Assembly (NCBI RefSeq): GCF_000058485.1
Contig: NC_008278.1
Location: 3,838,962 to 3,902,961 of the forward strand
Source of the DNA: Frankia alni ACN14a
GTDB taxonomy: Bacteria > Actinomycetota > Actinomycetes > Frankiales > Frankiaceae
Direction of reading: 5' to 3'
Length of the DNA stretch: 64,000 bases
Part shown: piece after piece, positions 17,651 to 25,675 of the stretch
How positions within the stretch are numbered: position 1 is the first letter of the stretch
How the letters are laid out: each line of letters starts with the position of its first letter
Translations under genes and position numbers: made by a program
The notes under the pieces: model-generated
Told to the model about the DNA's origin: nothing
Seen by the model: the letters and a program-made list of their open reading frames with translations, nothing else
Database searches by the model: none

Positions 17651-18722
17651 TGGGAACCCAGCCGGCGCCCTCGGACGACCGGTGCGCCGCGTCGATGATC
17701 TCCAGGCTGAGCAGCCCATCGGTGAACGTGGGAACCGGGGTGGGCTGGCCGTCGAAGGCGGGCAGCCAGTCCTCGAGCATCAGCGCCATCGCCCGGCTGC
17801 CGTGCCCGGCCAGGCCCTCGGGCAGGTGCTGCGGGAAGGCGGGCTCGCGCTCGATCGGGGCCAGCGGCGCCAGCCCCTTCACGTTCGCCGGGCCGGCCTG
17901 GTAGGAGGTGTGGCGCAGGCTGCCGTCGGCGACGATGGTGCCGTCCCCGCCCAGCAGCTCGAGGCGGAAGTGGTCGACGTTCGCGCCGATCGTGGAGACG
18001 CTCAGGATCGCGATCGCGCCGGAGGCGAGCCGCAGCAGCACCGCGGAGGTGTCGTCCGCGGTCACGGCCAGCTCCCCGCCGTCGGGCAGCACCCGCGTCG
18101 GCACCGAGCTGCGCACGTCGGCGCACACCGCCACCGGCGGCCCCAGCAGCGAGCAGACGAAGTCCAGGTCGTGGACGAGCATGCCGGCGAGGTAGCCGCC
18201 GCCCTGGGCGCGGTCGTACATCCAGGCGGCCTGCAGCGGCCGGCTGGGGTGCCAGTAGGAGGCACTGCGGCTGACCCGGGCCACGTGCGGGGTGCCGAGC
18301 AGCCCGGCCCGCACCTGGTCGGTGATGGCCAGCCACTCCGGGTTCCAGCGGTTCTCGAAGCAGCAGCCGGTCGGCCGGCCCGACTCCTGCGCCGCGGTGA
18401 CCATCTCCCGCGCCTGCGCCGAATCGGCGGCCAGCGGCTTCTCGCACAGCACGGCCTTGCCCGCGTCCAGCGCGGCGAGGGTGATCTCGTGGTGCAGCGC
18501 GGTCGGGGTGGCGACCGAGATCAGATCGAGGTCGTCGCGGCGCACGAACGAGCGCCAGTCGGTCGAGGTGTCGTCGATGCCGAGCCGGGCGGCCACCTTC
18601 CCGAGCCGCTCCGGCGTGCGTGCGCACAGGGCCACCGGCTCGTACCCCTGCGCAGCCCGATAGGCCGGAGCCTGGACGATCGCCCCCCAGCCGACCCCCA
18701 CGATGCCCACCCGCAGCGTCAT
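17640..18722 (-). CDS. Gfo/Idh/MocA family oxidoreductase
   Basis: 360 residues. The N-terminal Rossmann domain begins V-G-I-V-G-V-G-W-G, and the family's catalytic E-K-P motif is present in V-L-C-E-K-P-L-A, followed by the C-terminal alpha/beta domain with D-L-D-F-V. Members oxidise or reduce sugars, inositol or related polyols with NAD(P). The ATG at 18722 gives the normal N-terminus; upstream in-frame sequence is only an 18-bp repeat. It is divergent from the second double-TetR gene, which may regulate it. Confidence 0.9.
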   Translation of the reverse strand: MTLRVGIVGVGWGAIVQAPAYRAAQGYEPVALCARTPERLGKVAARLGIDDTSTDWRSFVRRDDLDLISVATPTALHHEITLAALDAGKAVLCEKPLAADSAQAREMVTAAQESGRPTGCCFENRWNPEWLAITDQVRAGLLGTPHVARVSRSASYWHPSRPLQAAWMYDRAQGGGYLAGMLVHDLDFVCSLLGPPVAVCADVRSSVPTRVLPDGGELAVTADDTSAVLLRLASGAIAILSVSTIGANVDHFRLELLGGDGTIVADGSLRHTSYQAGPANVKGLAPLAPIEREPAFPQHLPEGLAGHGSRAMALMLEDWLPAFDGQPTPVPTFTDGLLSLEIIDAAHRSSEGAGWVPIEL

Positions 18723-18883
18723 CGGACCACCCGCGCCGTCGCAACCATCCGCGCCGTCAGGACCACTCGCGCCGTCAGGACCACTCGCGCCGTCATGTCG
18801 CCTCCCAGGGGACGGCCGTCGGCCGCCCTGCCGCATCATTGCGTTACCCAAAAATCAAGGCTAATTCGCTAGACATCAGACAC

Positions 18884-18899
18884 TAGTGCGGGAGCACTA
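18884..18899. promoter_or_regulatory. Candidate operator TAGTGC-N4-GCACTA
   Basis: Perfect 6-bp inverted repeat in the divergent region between Gfo/Idh/MocA and double-TetR genes. The same core (ACTAGTG followed by C or T, then GG) appears upstream of the other double-TetR gene at 11722-11731, so it may be the site bound by these proteins. Confidence 0.4.
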
Positions 18900-18985
18900 C
18901 GAGGGGCAACGCAGGCCCGGCGGTCGGCTCGGCTCCGCCCGGTCACGGGCGTCGGGGACGTCCGGCGCACGTCCGACGGCCTGGC

Positions 18986-19040
18986 GCGGTTCCGCGGAAC
19001 ACCAAGATCATCATCGTCGGGTTTCGGGCTGAAGGGGTTC
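18986..19040 (+). repeat. Dispersed repeat, copy A
   Basis: One of three related intergenic copies. It starts GCGGTTCCGCGGAAC, continues CAAGATCATCA and ends GGGTTTCGGGCTGAAGG. The other copies are at 35067-35121 (minus) and 46831-46886 (plus, more diverged). Confidence 0.65.
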
Positions 19041-19213
19041 CCGGCACCGGCCCACCGTTTCCCGCGAGCCGGGCACGCGGTCGCAGGTCCGACCCGATCG
19101 GGGCGGTGGGACGGCGGTCGCGGGTCTTCTGCCTGACCGGCGCCCTAGACTTGCAGGCGGGAATGCCCGGAGTGGGCCGTGGGCGACGGTGCGGCGGGCG
19201 ACGGTGAGGACGC

Positions 19214-20680
19214 GTGAGGGGGCGCCGGGTGGAGGTCGAACCCGAGCGCGACCCGGTCCTGCCCTCGCGGCGGCGCGAGCCGTATCCGGTCAGCCCCGTG
19301 ATCGGTCCGGAGGGCGAGCGGGCCTGTGCGGAGATCGTGGCGGCGGCCCGCGACCTGTTCGCCCAGCGCGGCTACCACGGCACCAGCATCCTGGCGATCA
19401 CGGAGGCCACCGGCCGCTCGGACACGGCCTTCTACCAGTACTTCCAGAGCAAGATCGAGCTGTTCGCCCTCTTCTACGAGCAACTCGGGCGGGACCTCGT
19501 CCGCCATTTCCGACGTCAGCGGGTCGTCGAGCCCGGACCGGCGGGGCTGGCGGAGTTCCGCACCTGGCTCGAGGGCCTCGACGACGTCCTTCGCCGGCAC
19601 TCGCCCGTCTTCGCCGCCTGGCCGCTGGTCGCGGACGACGCCCTGATGCCGGAGGACCCCTCCGAGCAGTACCTGCGCGAGCTCGCGGAGGAGATGCGCC
19701 CGCGGCTGGCGCTCGCCGGCGCCGGTCCGGTGGACACCCGCGTCCTCGCGATCGCGATCATCAGTCTCATGCAGTGGACGCACGTGGTGCTCGATCCACG
19801 CCGCCCCGGCGTCCTGCCGCCCGAATCGTCGGTGCACGCCACGCTCGCGACGATCATCCACTCCTCGTTGTTCCCACCGCTGGCCGGTCCCACGGGCACC
19901 GCCGGTCCCACGGGCACCGCCGGTCCCACGGGCACCGCCGGTCCCCTGGGTGCGGCCGGTCCCGTGGGCGCCGACGGCGGCCCCCCGCCCTGGCCGGGCC
20001 TGCTGCTGGACAGCTGCCCGGATCGCGCGGATCCGCTCGGCGCATGGCGCGAGACGGCCCCGCTCGGCCTGCGCCGGCGGGTCACCCGGCGGTCCGAACC
20101 GACGATCCGGCGCATCCTCGCCGCCGCCAACCAGGCGTTCGAGCGCGGTGGGCTGGCCGGCACGAGCGTCGACGACATCACCGCCGAGGCCGGCGTCGCT
20201 CACGGCACGTTCTACCAGTACTGGGAGGACCGGTACGCGGTCTTCGCCACGCTCGCCCACCAGGCGGCGGTCGACATCTGCACCCACCTCGACGACCTGC
20301 TGCGCGCCGAGGACGAGGACGACATCCTGGCCTGGATCGACCGCTGGCTGGACGTGCTGCGACAGCGCGGCCCCACCCTGCACGTGTGGACGACCGAGGT
20401 CCTGCCGACCGCGCCGCTGCAGCGGCTGAGCCGCCAGCTGCGCGGTTACCTCGACGCGGTCACCGCGCGGCTGATGGCGCGGTGGGCGCCGGGACGGTCG
20501 CTGGACCCGTCGGCGGCCGCCATCGTGCTGTGGGTGCTGCTCGGCGAGTTTCCCTACCACGCCTGGCAGCGCCATCCGGTGCTCGACCGCGACGACGTCC
20601 ACCGCTCGCTCGCGCTCCTGCTCGTCGGGGGTCTGCTCGGCGCCCGCGCCCCCCTGCCCGCCGCCGACTCGCCCCGCTGA
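19214..20680 (+). CDS. Double TetR-family regulator (two TetR units in one chain)
   Basis: 488 residues with the same plan as the protein at 9933-11606. Unit 1 has its helix-turn-helix at about 35-85 (Q-R-G-Y-H-G-T-S-I-L, then G-R-S-D-T-A-F-Y-Q-Y-F). Unit 2 is at about 295-345 (G-L-A-G-T-S-V-D-D-I and V-A-H-G-T-F-Y-Q-Y-W). The linker carries 18-bp repeats (G-P-T-G-T-A, three times). Both proteins share P-S-R-R-R or P-Q-R-R-R just before unit 1 and end with F-P-Y-x-A-W-x-R-H-P-V-L, so they are paralogues. GTG start with AGGA upstream. Divergent from the Gfo/Idh/MocA gene. Confidence 0.85.
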   Translation: MRGRRVEVEPERDPVLPSRRREPYPVSPVIGPEGERACAEIVAAARDLFAQRGYHGTSILAITEATGRSDTAFYQYFQSKIELFALFYEQLGRDLVRHFRRQRVVEPGPAGLAEFRTWLEGLDDVLRRHSPVFAAWPLVADDALMPEDPSEQYLRELAEEMRPRLALAGAGPVDTRVLAIAIISLMQWTHVVLDPRRPGVLPPESSVHATLATIIHSSLFPPLAGPTGTAGPTGTAGPTGTAGPLGAAGPVGADGGPPPWPGLLLDSCPDRADPLGAWRETAPLGLRRRVTRRSEPTIRRILAAANQAFERGGLAGTSVDDITAEAGVAHGTFYQYWEDRYAVFATLAHQAAVDICTHLDDLLRAEDEDDILAWIDRWLDVLRQRGPTLHVWTTEVLPTAPLQRLSRQLRGYLDAVTARLMARWAPGRSLDPSAAAIVLWVLLGEFPYHAWQRHPVLDRDDVHRSLALLLVGGLLGARAPLPAADSPR

Positions 20681-20716
20681 GCGACTCGCCCCGCTGAGCG
20701 ACCCGCCTCGCCGGGC
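20666..20716. repeat. 17-bp tandem repeat at gene end
   Basis: Three copies of GACTCGCCCCGCTGAGC, the third diverged. The first copy contains the stop codon of the double-TetR gene, so the array begins in the coding end and runs on past it. Confidence 0.75.
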
Positions 20717-20727
20717 GGGCGGCGGGG

Positions 20728-21369
20728 TCAGGCCGGCCCGGCGACGGCCGTGCAGAACGTGACGAGATGGTCGCGTTCCACGGTGTCGGGTCCCGTGCCG
20801 GTGGCGACGTGGCGCTCGAGCGCGCCGAGCACCACGTCCAGGATCGCCCGTGCGTCCAGCTCCGGGTGGGGGCGCCCGGCCGCGGCCAGGGGCGTGACCA
20901 GCAGCTCGCCGAGCTGGTTGTCGAGGGTGGACCGCCCCGGTTCGGGGCCGCCCGAACGCAATGTGAGCCGGCTGATCGCAATGCTCTGGGTGGCGATCTC
21001 GGGAAGGGTGAGCTGCGTCAGCAGCCCCTGCACCCAGGCGGCGACCTGGTCGGCGGGGCTGGCCTCCTTGGCCATCTGGTGGGTCAGGTAGGAGCGGACC
21101 CGTAGGACGCCGCGCTCCATCACGGCGTGCAGCAGCTCGCCCTTGCCGGCGAAGTAGCGGTAGAAGGTCTGGTTGGAGGTGCCGGCTTCGGCGACGATGT
21201 CGCTCACCCGCGGCTCCGCCGGCGCGACCCGCACCGCCACCCGCAGGGCGGCGTCGAGGATCTGCTCGAGCTCGTCGAGGGCGTCGCGCTGGTGGCGGCG
21301 CAGGGCCCGATCGACGGCGGCGCGCACGGACGCGGGCGCTCCGTCCCACTCCAGTCGGGTCGACTCCAT
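20728..21369 (-). CDS. TetR/AcrR family transcriptional regulator
   Basis: 213 residues. The helix-turn-helix is seen in V-S-D-I-V-A-E-A-G-T-S-N-Q-T-F-Y-R-Y-F-A-G-K. The ATG at 21369 is preferred because an alternative start at 21420 would abut the operator. It is divergent from the kinase-SDR-acyl-CoA dehydrogenase operon, with two 15-bp palindromes in between, so it is very likely the repressor of that operon. The ligand is probably a CoA thioester or acid from the pathway; this part is inference. Confidence 0.9.
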   Translation of the reverse strand: MESTRLEWDGAPASVRAAVDRALRRHQRDALDELEQILDAALRVAVRVAPAEPRVSDIVAEAGTSNQTFYRYFAGKGELLHAVMERGVLRVRSYLTHQMAKEASPADQVAAWVQGLLTQLTLPEIATQSIAISRLTLRSGGPEPGRSTLDNQLGELLVTPLAAAGRPHPELDARAILDVVLGALERHVATGTGPDTVERDHLVTFCTAVAGPA

Positions 21370-21424
21370 GGTTGCCAGTGTGCCGTGCGCCGCGGGCGGA
21401 GCGGGGCCGGATCCGGCCATGTCG

Positions 21425-21461
21425 CAGAATCTGGTTCTGAGGGGACCAGAATGCTATTCTG
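21425..21461. promoter_or_regulatory. Double operator for TetR and kinase operon
   Basis: Two 15-bp palindromes: CAGAATCTGGTTCTG (21425-21439, near perfect) and CAGAATGCTATTCTG (21447-21461, perfect). Their centres are 22 bp apart, about two helical turns, so two TetR dimers could sit on the same face. They lie 36 bases before the kinase start. Confidence 0.7.
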
Positions 21462-21496
21462 CGCAGCGTCCCGCTCCCGTCGACGAGGAGGTCCGG

Positions 21497-22552
21497 ATGG
21501 GAAACCCGACTGAGCCAGCCAGGCAGGGCGTGGCGCTCGACGCTGCCCGGCTGGCCCGCTGGCTCGACGCCGAGCAGGTGCCCGGGGCGGGCGAGCTGCC
21601 CGTCATCGAACGGCTCACCGGCGGTTCGCAGAACGAGCTGTACTCGCTGACCCGGGGCGGCGAGCGCACGGTGCTGCGGATGCCCCCGGCGGCGGCGAGC
21701 GCGTCTCGCGTCGACGGGCTGCGCCGGGAGCTGCGGCTGCTGCGCGCGCTGCGCGGGACGGACGTGCCGCACGCCGAGCTCGTCGCCGGCGACCCCACCG
21801 GCGACGTGCTGGGAATGCCGTTCTACGTCATGCGGGCCATCGACGGCTGGAGTCCGACCGCGACCTGGCCGGCCCCGTTCGACACCGACCCGGCCGCCCG
21901 CCGCGGGCTGGCGTTCGAGCTCGTCGACGGCATCGCGAAGCTGTCCCGGGTCGACTGGCGGGCCCGCGGGCTGGAGGGGTTCGGCCGCCCGGAGAACTTC
22001 CACGACCGCCAGGTCGACCGCTGGCTGACGTTCCTCGGCGCCTACCGCTTCCGCGAGCTGCCCGGCCTCGACGAGGCGGCGGCCTGGCTGCGGGCGAACC
22101 GGCCGGCCACCTTCGAACCGGGGATCATGCACGGCGACTACCAGTTCGCCAACGTGATGTTCCAGCACGGCGCCCCGGCCCGGCTCGCCGCCATCATCGA
22201 CTGGGAGATGACCACGGTCGGCGACCCGCTGCTCGACCTCGGCTGGGCGCTGCTCGGCTGGGACGGCGACGAGCCCCGCACCGAGGGCTTCTACCTCGAC
22301 GTTTCCGGCATGCCGCGCCGGGCCGAGCTGCTGGAGCACTATGAGCGGGTGAGCGGACGCTCGACCGCGGACATCGACTACTACCTGGTGCTGGCCAACT
22401 GGAAGCTCGGCGTGGTGCTGGAAAAGAGCTATGCGGCCTTCACCGGCGGCGGGACGGTCGACCCCAAGGTCGAGACGTTCGGGCCGCTGGTGCTGCAACT
22501 GCTGGCCACCGCCGCCGACCTCGCCCGCTCGCTGCCGGCCCGGAGAGGCTGA
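21497..22552 (+). CDS. APH-fold phosphotransferase (ACAD10/11- and LvaA-like kinase)
   Basis: 351 residues of the aminoglycoside-phosphotransferase-like fold. The catalytic loop H-G-D-Y-Q-F-A-N and the metal motif I-I-D-W-E are intact, and L-T-G-G-S-Q-N-E-L-Y marks the nucleotide loop. The context with an SDR and an acyl-CoA dehydrogenase argues against drug resistance. In levulinate breakdown LvaA, and in mammals the kinase domain of ACAD10/11, phosphorylate 4-hydroxyacyl-CoA; this gene fits that group. GAGGAG precedes the ATG. First gene of a three-gene operon under a divergent TetR. Confidence 0.85.
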   Translation: MGNPTEPARQGVALDAARLARWLDAEQVPGAGELPVIERLTGGSQNELYSLTRGGERTVLRMPPAAASASRVDGLRRELRLLRALRGTDVPHAELVAGDPTGDVLGMPFYVMRAIDGWSPTATWPAPFDTDPAARRGLAFELVDGIAKLSRVDWRARGLEGFGRPENFHDRQVDRWLTFLGAYRFRELPGLDEAAAWLRANRPATFEPGIMHGDYQFANVMFQHGAPARLAAIIDWEMTTVGDPLLDLGWALLGWDGDEPRTEGFYLDVSGMPRRAELLEHYERVSGRSTADIDYYLVLANWKLGVVLEKSYAAFTGGGTVDPKVETFGPLVLQLLATAADLARSLPARRG

Positions 22553-22554
22553 CC

Positions 22555-23316
22555 ATGGGATACGCCGACACCCTGTTCGACCTGACCGACCGCGTCGTGC
22601 TCGTCACCGGCGGCAGCCGCGGGCTCGGTCGGGAGATCGCCTTCGGCGCGGCGCGCTGCGGGGCCGACGTCGTCGTCGCCAGCCGCGACCTCGACTCCTG
22701 CACGGCCACCGCCGCCGAGATCGAGGCCGAGACCGGCCGCAAGGCCCTGCCCTACGCGGTGCACGTCGGGCGCTGGGACGAGCTGCCCGGCCTCGTCGAC
22801 GCCGCCTACGAGCGCTTCGGCAAGGTCGACGCGCTGATCAACAACGCCGGGATGTCGCCGCTGTACGACACCCTCGGCGACGTCAACGAGAAGCTGTTCG
22901 ACGCGGTCGTCAACCTGAACCTCAAGGGTCCGTTCCGGTTGTCGGTGCTGGTGGGGGAGCGGATGGTGGCCGCGGGCCGCGGCTGCATCGTCAACGTCAG
23001 CTCCACCGGCTCCATCCGCCCGACGCCGGCGATCCTGCCCTACGCCGCGGCCAAGGCCGGCCTCAACGCGCTCACCGAGGGCCTCGCGCTCGCCCTCGGT
23101 CCGCACGTGCGCGTCAACACCCTCATGTCCGGCCCGTTCTACACCGACGTCAGCCGGCACTGGGACCTCGACGCCGTCGCCGAGGCGGCGAAGTCGCACG
23201 CGCTGCAGCGCGCCGGCGACCCGCCCGAGATCGTCGGCTCCGCGCTGTACCTGATCTCGGATGCGTCCAGCTACACCTCCGGCGCGACCCTGCGGGTCGA
23301 CGGCGGCATCCCGTGA
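22555..23316 (+). CDS. SDR family oxidoreductase
   Basis: 253 residues with TGGSRGLG, N-N-A-G-M, V-S-S-T and Y-A-A-A-K, and the C-terminal V-D-G-G-I-P. A standard active SDR. It starts two bases after the kinase stop and is followed by the acyl-CoA dehydrogenase. By analogy with LvaD it may oxidise or reduce the 3- or 4-hydroxy/keto acyl-CoA of that route; the analogy rests on gene context only. Confidence 0.9.
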   Translation: MGYADTLFDLTDRVVLVTGGSRGLGREIAFGAARCGADVVVASRDLDSCTATAAEIEAETGRKALPYAVHVGRWDELPGLVDAAYERFGKVDALINNAGMSPLYDTLGDVNEKLFDAVVNLNLKGPFRLSVLVGERMVAAGRGCIVNVSSTGSIRPTPAILPYAAAKAGLNALTEGLALALGPHVRVNTLMSGPFYTDVSRHWDLDAVAEAAKSHALQRAGDPPEIVGSALYLISDASSYTSGATLRVDGGIP

Positions 23317-23389
23317 GCCGCCACCGTCGCCGAAGCCGCCGCCGGCACGGGTGCCGGCAGGAAACGCGAATGCTGGGAGGACGATAGCC

Positions 23390-24718
23390 ATGGCGTGGGA
23401 CTTCTCGACCGATGCCGAGTTCGAGGCCAAGCTGGCGTGGGTCCGCGCGTTCGTGCGCGACGAGGTGGCCCCGCTCGACGTGCTGTTCCCGGGCTGCGAG
23501 TACCTGCCCCTCGACGACGAACGGCGGAAGATCGTCGACCCACTCAAGCAGCGGGTGCGTGACGAGGGCCTGTGGGCGCCGCATCTGGGCCCGGAGCTCG
23601 GCGGGCAGGGTTTCGGCGCGGTGAAGCTGACCCTGCTCAACGAGATCCTCGGCCGCACCGACTGGGGGCCGATCGTGTTCGGCACCCAGGCGCCCGACAC
23701 CGGCAACGCCGAGATCATCGCCCGCTTCGGCACCCCGGAGCAGAAGGAGCGCTACCTGGCGCCCCTGCTGGCCGGGGAGATCTTCTCCTGCTTCTCCATG
23801 ACGGAGCCGCAGGGCGGCGCCGACCCGCGGGTGTTCACCACCCGGGCGCGTCGCGAGGGCGACGAGTGGGTGATCGACGGCCGCAAGTACTGGTCGTCCA
23901 ACGCCGCCGTGGCCTCGTTCCTCATCATCGTCGCGATCACCAATCCCGACGTCCCCGTGCACCACGGCGCGTCGACCTTCCTCGTCCCGCGCGACACCCC
24001 GGGCGTGGTGATCGAGGACAGCCACCACGTCTACGGCGCGCACCGCCACGAGCCGGGCCACTCCCTCGTGCGCTACGAGGGGGTGCGGGTGCCGGCGGAC
24101 GCGCTGCTCGGCCAGGAGGGGCGCGGCTTCGAGGTGGCCCAGTCCCGGCTGGCCGGCGGCCGGCTGCACCACGCCATGCGCGCGATCGGCGTCGCCCAGC
24201 GGGCGATCGACATGATGGGGCAGCGGGCGCGCAGCCGGTTCACCCAGGGCAGCTCGCTGGCCGACAAGCAGTTCGTGCAGGGGTTCGTCGCCGACTCCTA
24301 CACCGAGCTGATGCCGTTCCGCCTCGCCGTGCTGCACGCCGCCTGGCTCATCGACACGCAGGGAGAGCACGCCGCCCGCACCGAGATCGCGGCCCTGAAG
24401 GTGCTCACCCCGAAGGTCATCCAGTCGATCGTGCTGCGGGCGATCCAGGTCCACGGCGGGCTCGGCATCACCGAGCAGCTGCCGCTGGTCGACATGTTCA
24501 CCACCGGACTCGCCCTCGGCCTCGCCGACGGGCCCACCGAGGCGCACAAGGTCAACCTGGCCCGCCAGCTGCTGCGGCACTACGAGGCCGACGACCCGGC
24601 GTGGCCCGAGGAGTTCCTCGGCCGCCGCCTCGCCGCCGTGCGGGAGAAGTACGGCGACCGCGTCGCCACCGTCCCGTCGGTGCCCGCGGGGCCGCCGGCG
24701 GCGCCGTCGGGGGTGTGA
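23390..24718 (+). CDS. Acyl-CoA dehydrogenase family protein
   Basis: 442 residues, full length. FAD and substrate motifs: F-S-M-T-E-P-Q-G-G-A-D, W-x-I-D-G-R-K-Y-W-S-S-N-A, and the C-terminal V-H-G-G-L-G-I-T-E. It has the slightly longer form typical for the ACAD10/11-like group. With the adjacent kinase it could turn a phosphorylated 4-hydroxyacyl-CoA into an enoyl-CoA and phosphate, as in the ACAD11/LvaC route. GGGAGG lies 10 bases before the ATG. Last gene of the operon; a 17-bp array starts at its stop. Confidence 0.9.
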   Translation: MAWDFSTDAEFEAKLAWVRAFVRDEVAPLDVLFPGCEYLPLDDERRKIVDPLKQRVRDEGLWAPHLGPELGGQGFGAVKLTLLNEILGRTDWGPIVFGTQAPDTGNAEIIARFGTPEQKERYLAPLLAGEIFSCFSMTEPQGGADPRVFTTRARREGDEWVIDGRKYWSSNAAVASFLIIVAITNPDVPVHHGASTFLVPRDTPGVVIEDSHHVYGAHRHEPGHSLVRYEGVRVPADALLGQEGRGFEVAQSRLAGGRLHHAMRAIGVAQRAIDMMGQRARSRFTQGSSLADKQFVQGFVADSYTELMPFRLAVLHAAWLIDTQGEHAARTEIAALKVLTPKVIQSIVLRAIQVHGGLGITEQLPLVDMFTTGLALGLADGPTEAHKVNLARQLLRHYEADDPAWPEEFLGRRLAAVREKYGDRVATVPSVPAGPPAAPSGV

Positions 24719-24761
24719 CGGCGCCGGGGGTGTGACGGTGTCGGGAGTGTGACGGCGCCGG
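24711..24761. repeat. 17-bp tandem repeat at gene end
   Basis: Three copies of GGGTGTGACGGCGCCGG with few changes. The first copy includes the stop codon of the acyl-CoA dehydrogenase gene. The unit is not a multiple of three. Confidence 0.75.
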
Positions 24762-24764
24762 GGC

Positions 24765-25442
24765 TCAGGCCTCGAGCACCGCGGTGATGAACCCGCCGAT
24801 GGTGTTGACGACGTCGGCGTCGTCGACCGGCAGGTGCTGGGCGTGGCAGTGGTACCAGGTGCGGTCCATCATCGACTGCACCGCCAGGCCCAGCGCCTCG
24901 GGCGCGTCGGTCGGGGTGCGCTGGCGACCCCGCAGGTGCACCCCGAGCAGCCAGGCCACCCGCATCTGCATCTTGTTGCTCGCCGCGCCGACGCTCTCGT
25001 CGGCCGGGCCGGACTGCGCCGACAGGATGAACGCGCCGTGCTGGTCCATGAACGCGAAGTACTTCCACACCCAGGCCACGGCGTCGGCCCGGGTGCAGGG
25101 CCGCGGGATCGTCTCCCACTCGGCGATGACCTGGAGCAGCTCACGGAAGGTGGCCTGGCCCAGGGTGTCGAAGATCTCCCGCTTGTCGCGGAAGTAGGTG
25201 TAGAAACCGGCGCGGGAGATGCCGCAGGCGTCGGTGATGTTGTTGATGCGGGTGCCGGCGTACCCGCGCTCCAGGAACAGCTTCTTGGAGGCGTCGAGGA
25301 TCGCGTTGCGGGTGCGCGCCGCGCGCCAGCCCAACCGGCCGGCCGCGGTCTCGGTGCCGGCCGGCTCGACCTGCAGGTCCCGGGGATCGTCGTCGGGGGC
25401 CGCGCCCTCGTCGACGATCTCCGCGGAGGTGGAGTCGCCCAT
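24765..25442 (-). CDS. TetR/AcrR family transcriptional regulator
   Basis: 225 residues. The DNA-binding region has A-R-T-R-N-A-I-L-D-A-S-K-K-L-F, G-Y-A-G-T-R-I-N-N-I-T and R-A-G-F-Y-T-Y-F-R-D-K-R-E-I-F. The C-terminal half contains W-Y-H-C-H-A, several His and Cys that might bind a ligand or metal. Convergent to the acyl-CoA dehydrogenase gene and divergent from another TetR; an inverted repeat lies between the two. Confidence 0.9.
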   Translation of the reverse strand: MGDSTSAEIVDEGAAPDDDPRDLQVEPAGTETAAGRLGWRAARTRNAILDASKKLFLERGYAGTRINNITDACGISRAGFYTYFRDKREIFDTLGQATFRELLQVIAEWETIPRPCTRADAVAWVWKYFAFMDQHGAFILSAQSGPADESVGAASNKMQMRVAWLLGVHLRGRQRTPTDAPEALGLAVQSMMDRTWYHCHAQHLPVDDADVVNTIGGFITAVLEA

Positions 25443-25479
25443 GGTCAGCCCAGTGTAGGAGAGCGGGCCGACGCAACGG

Positions 25480-25493
25480 TGACGGACGCGTCA
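25480..25493. promoter_or_regulatory. Candidate operator between two TetR genes
   Basis: Perfect inverted repeat TGACG-GACG-CGTCA, 38 bases upstream of the minus-strand TetR start and in the divergent promoter region. Likely operator of one of the two TetR proteins. Confidence 0.4.
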
Positions 25494-25675
25494 GAGGTTG
25501 CTCACACACGTGACCTGCTCGGCCACGCGGCCGGGTGCGCCGTGCGGCGCCTGGTCGGCGATCGGCGAATCCGGTCTCCCGTATCATCCGACCTGAGCGG
25601 GCTGCGCCGCCGACCCGTCGACGCCGTCGTGCGGTGGCCGGTGCGGGCAACCGGTCAGGACGAGCGCGAAGGGGT

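Larger units (their letters stand above)
18723..19213. other. Divergent intergenic region with repeats and hairpin
   Basis: About 490 bases with no gene. Contents: an 18-bp tandem array (about 18735-18798, unit GCCGTCAGGACCACTCGC), an inverted repeat TAGTGC-GGGA-GCACTA at 18884-18899, and one copy of a dispersed repeat at 18986-19040. It must hold promoters for the Gfo/Idh/MocA and double-TetR genes. Confidence 0.55.
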
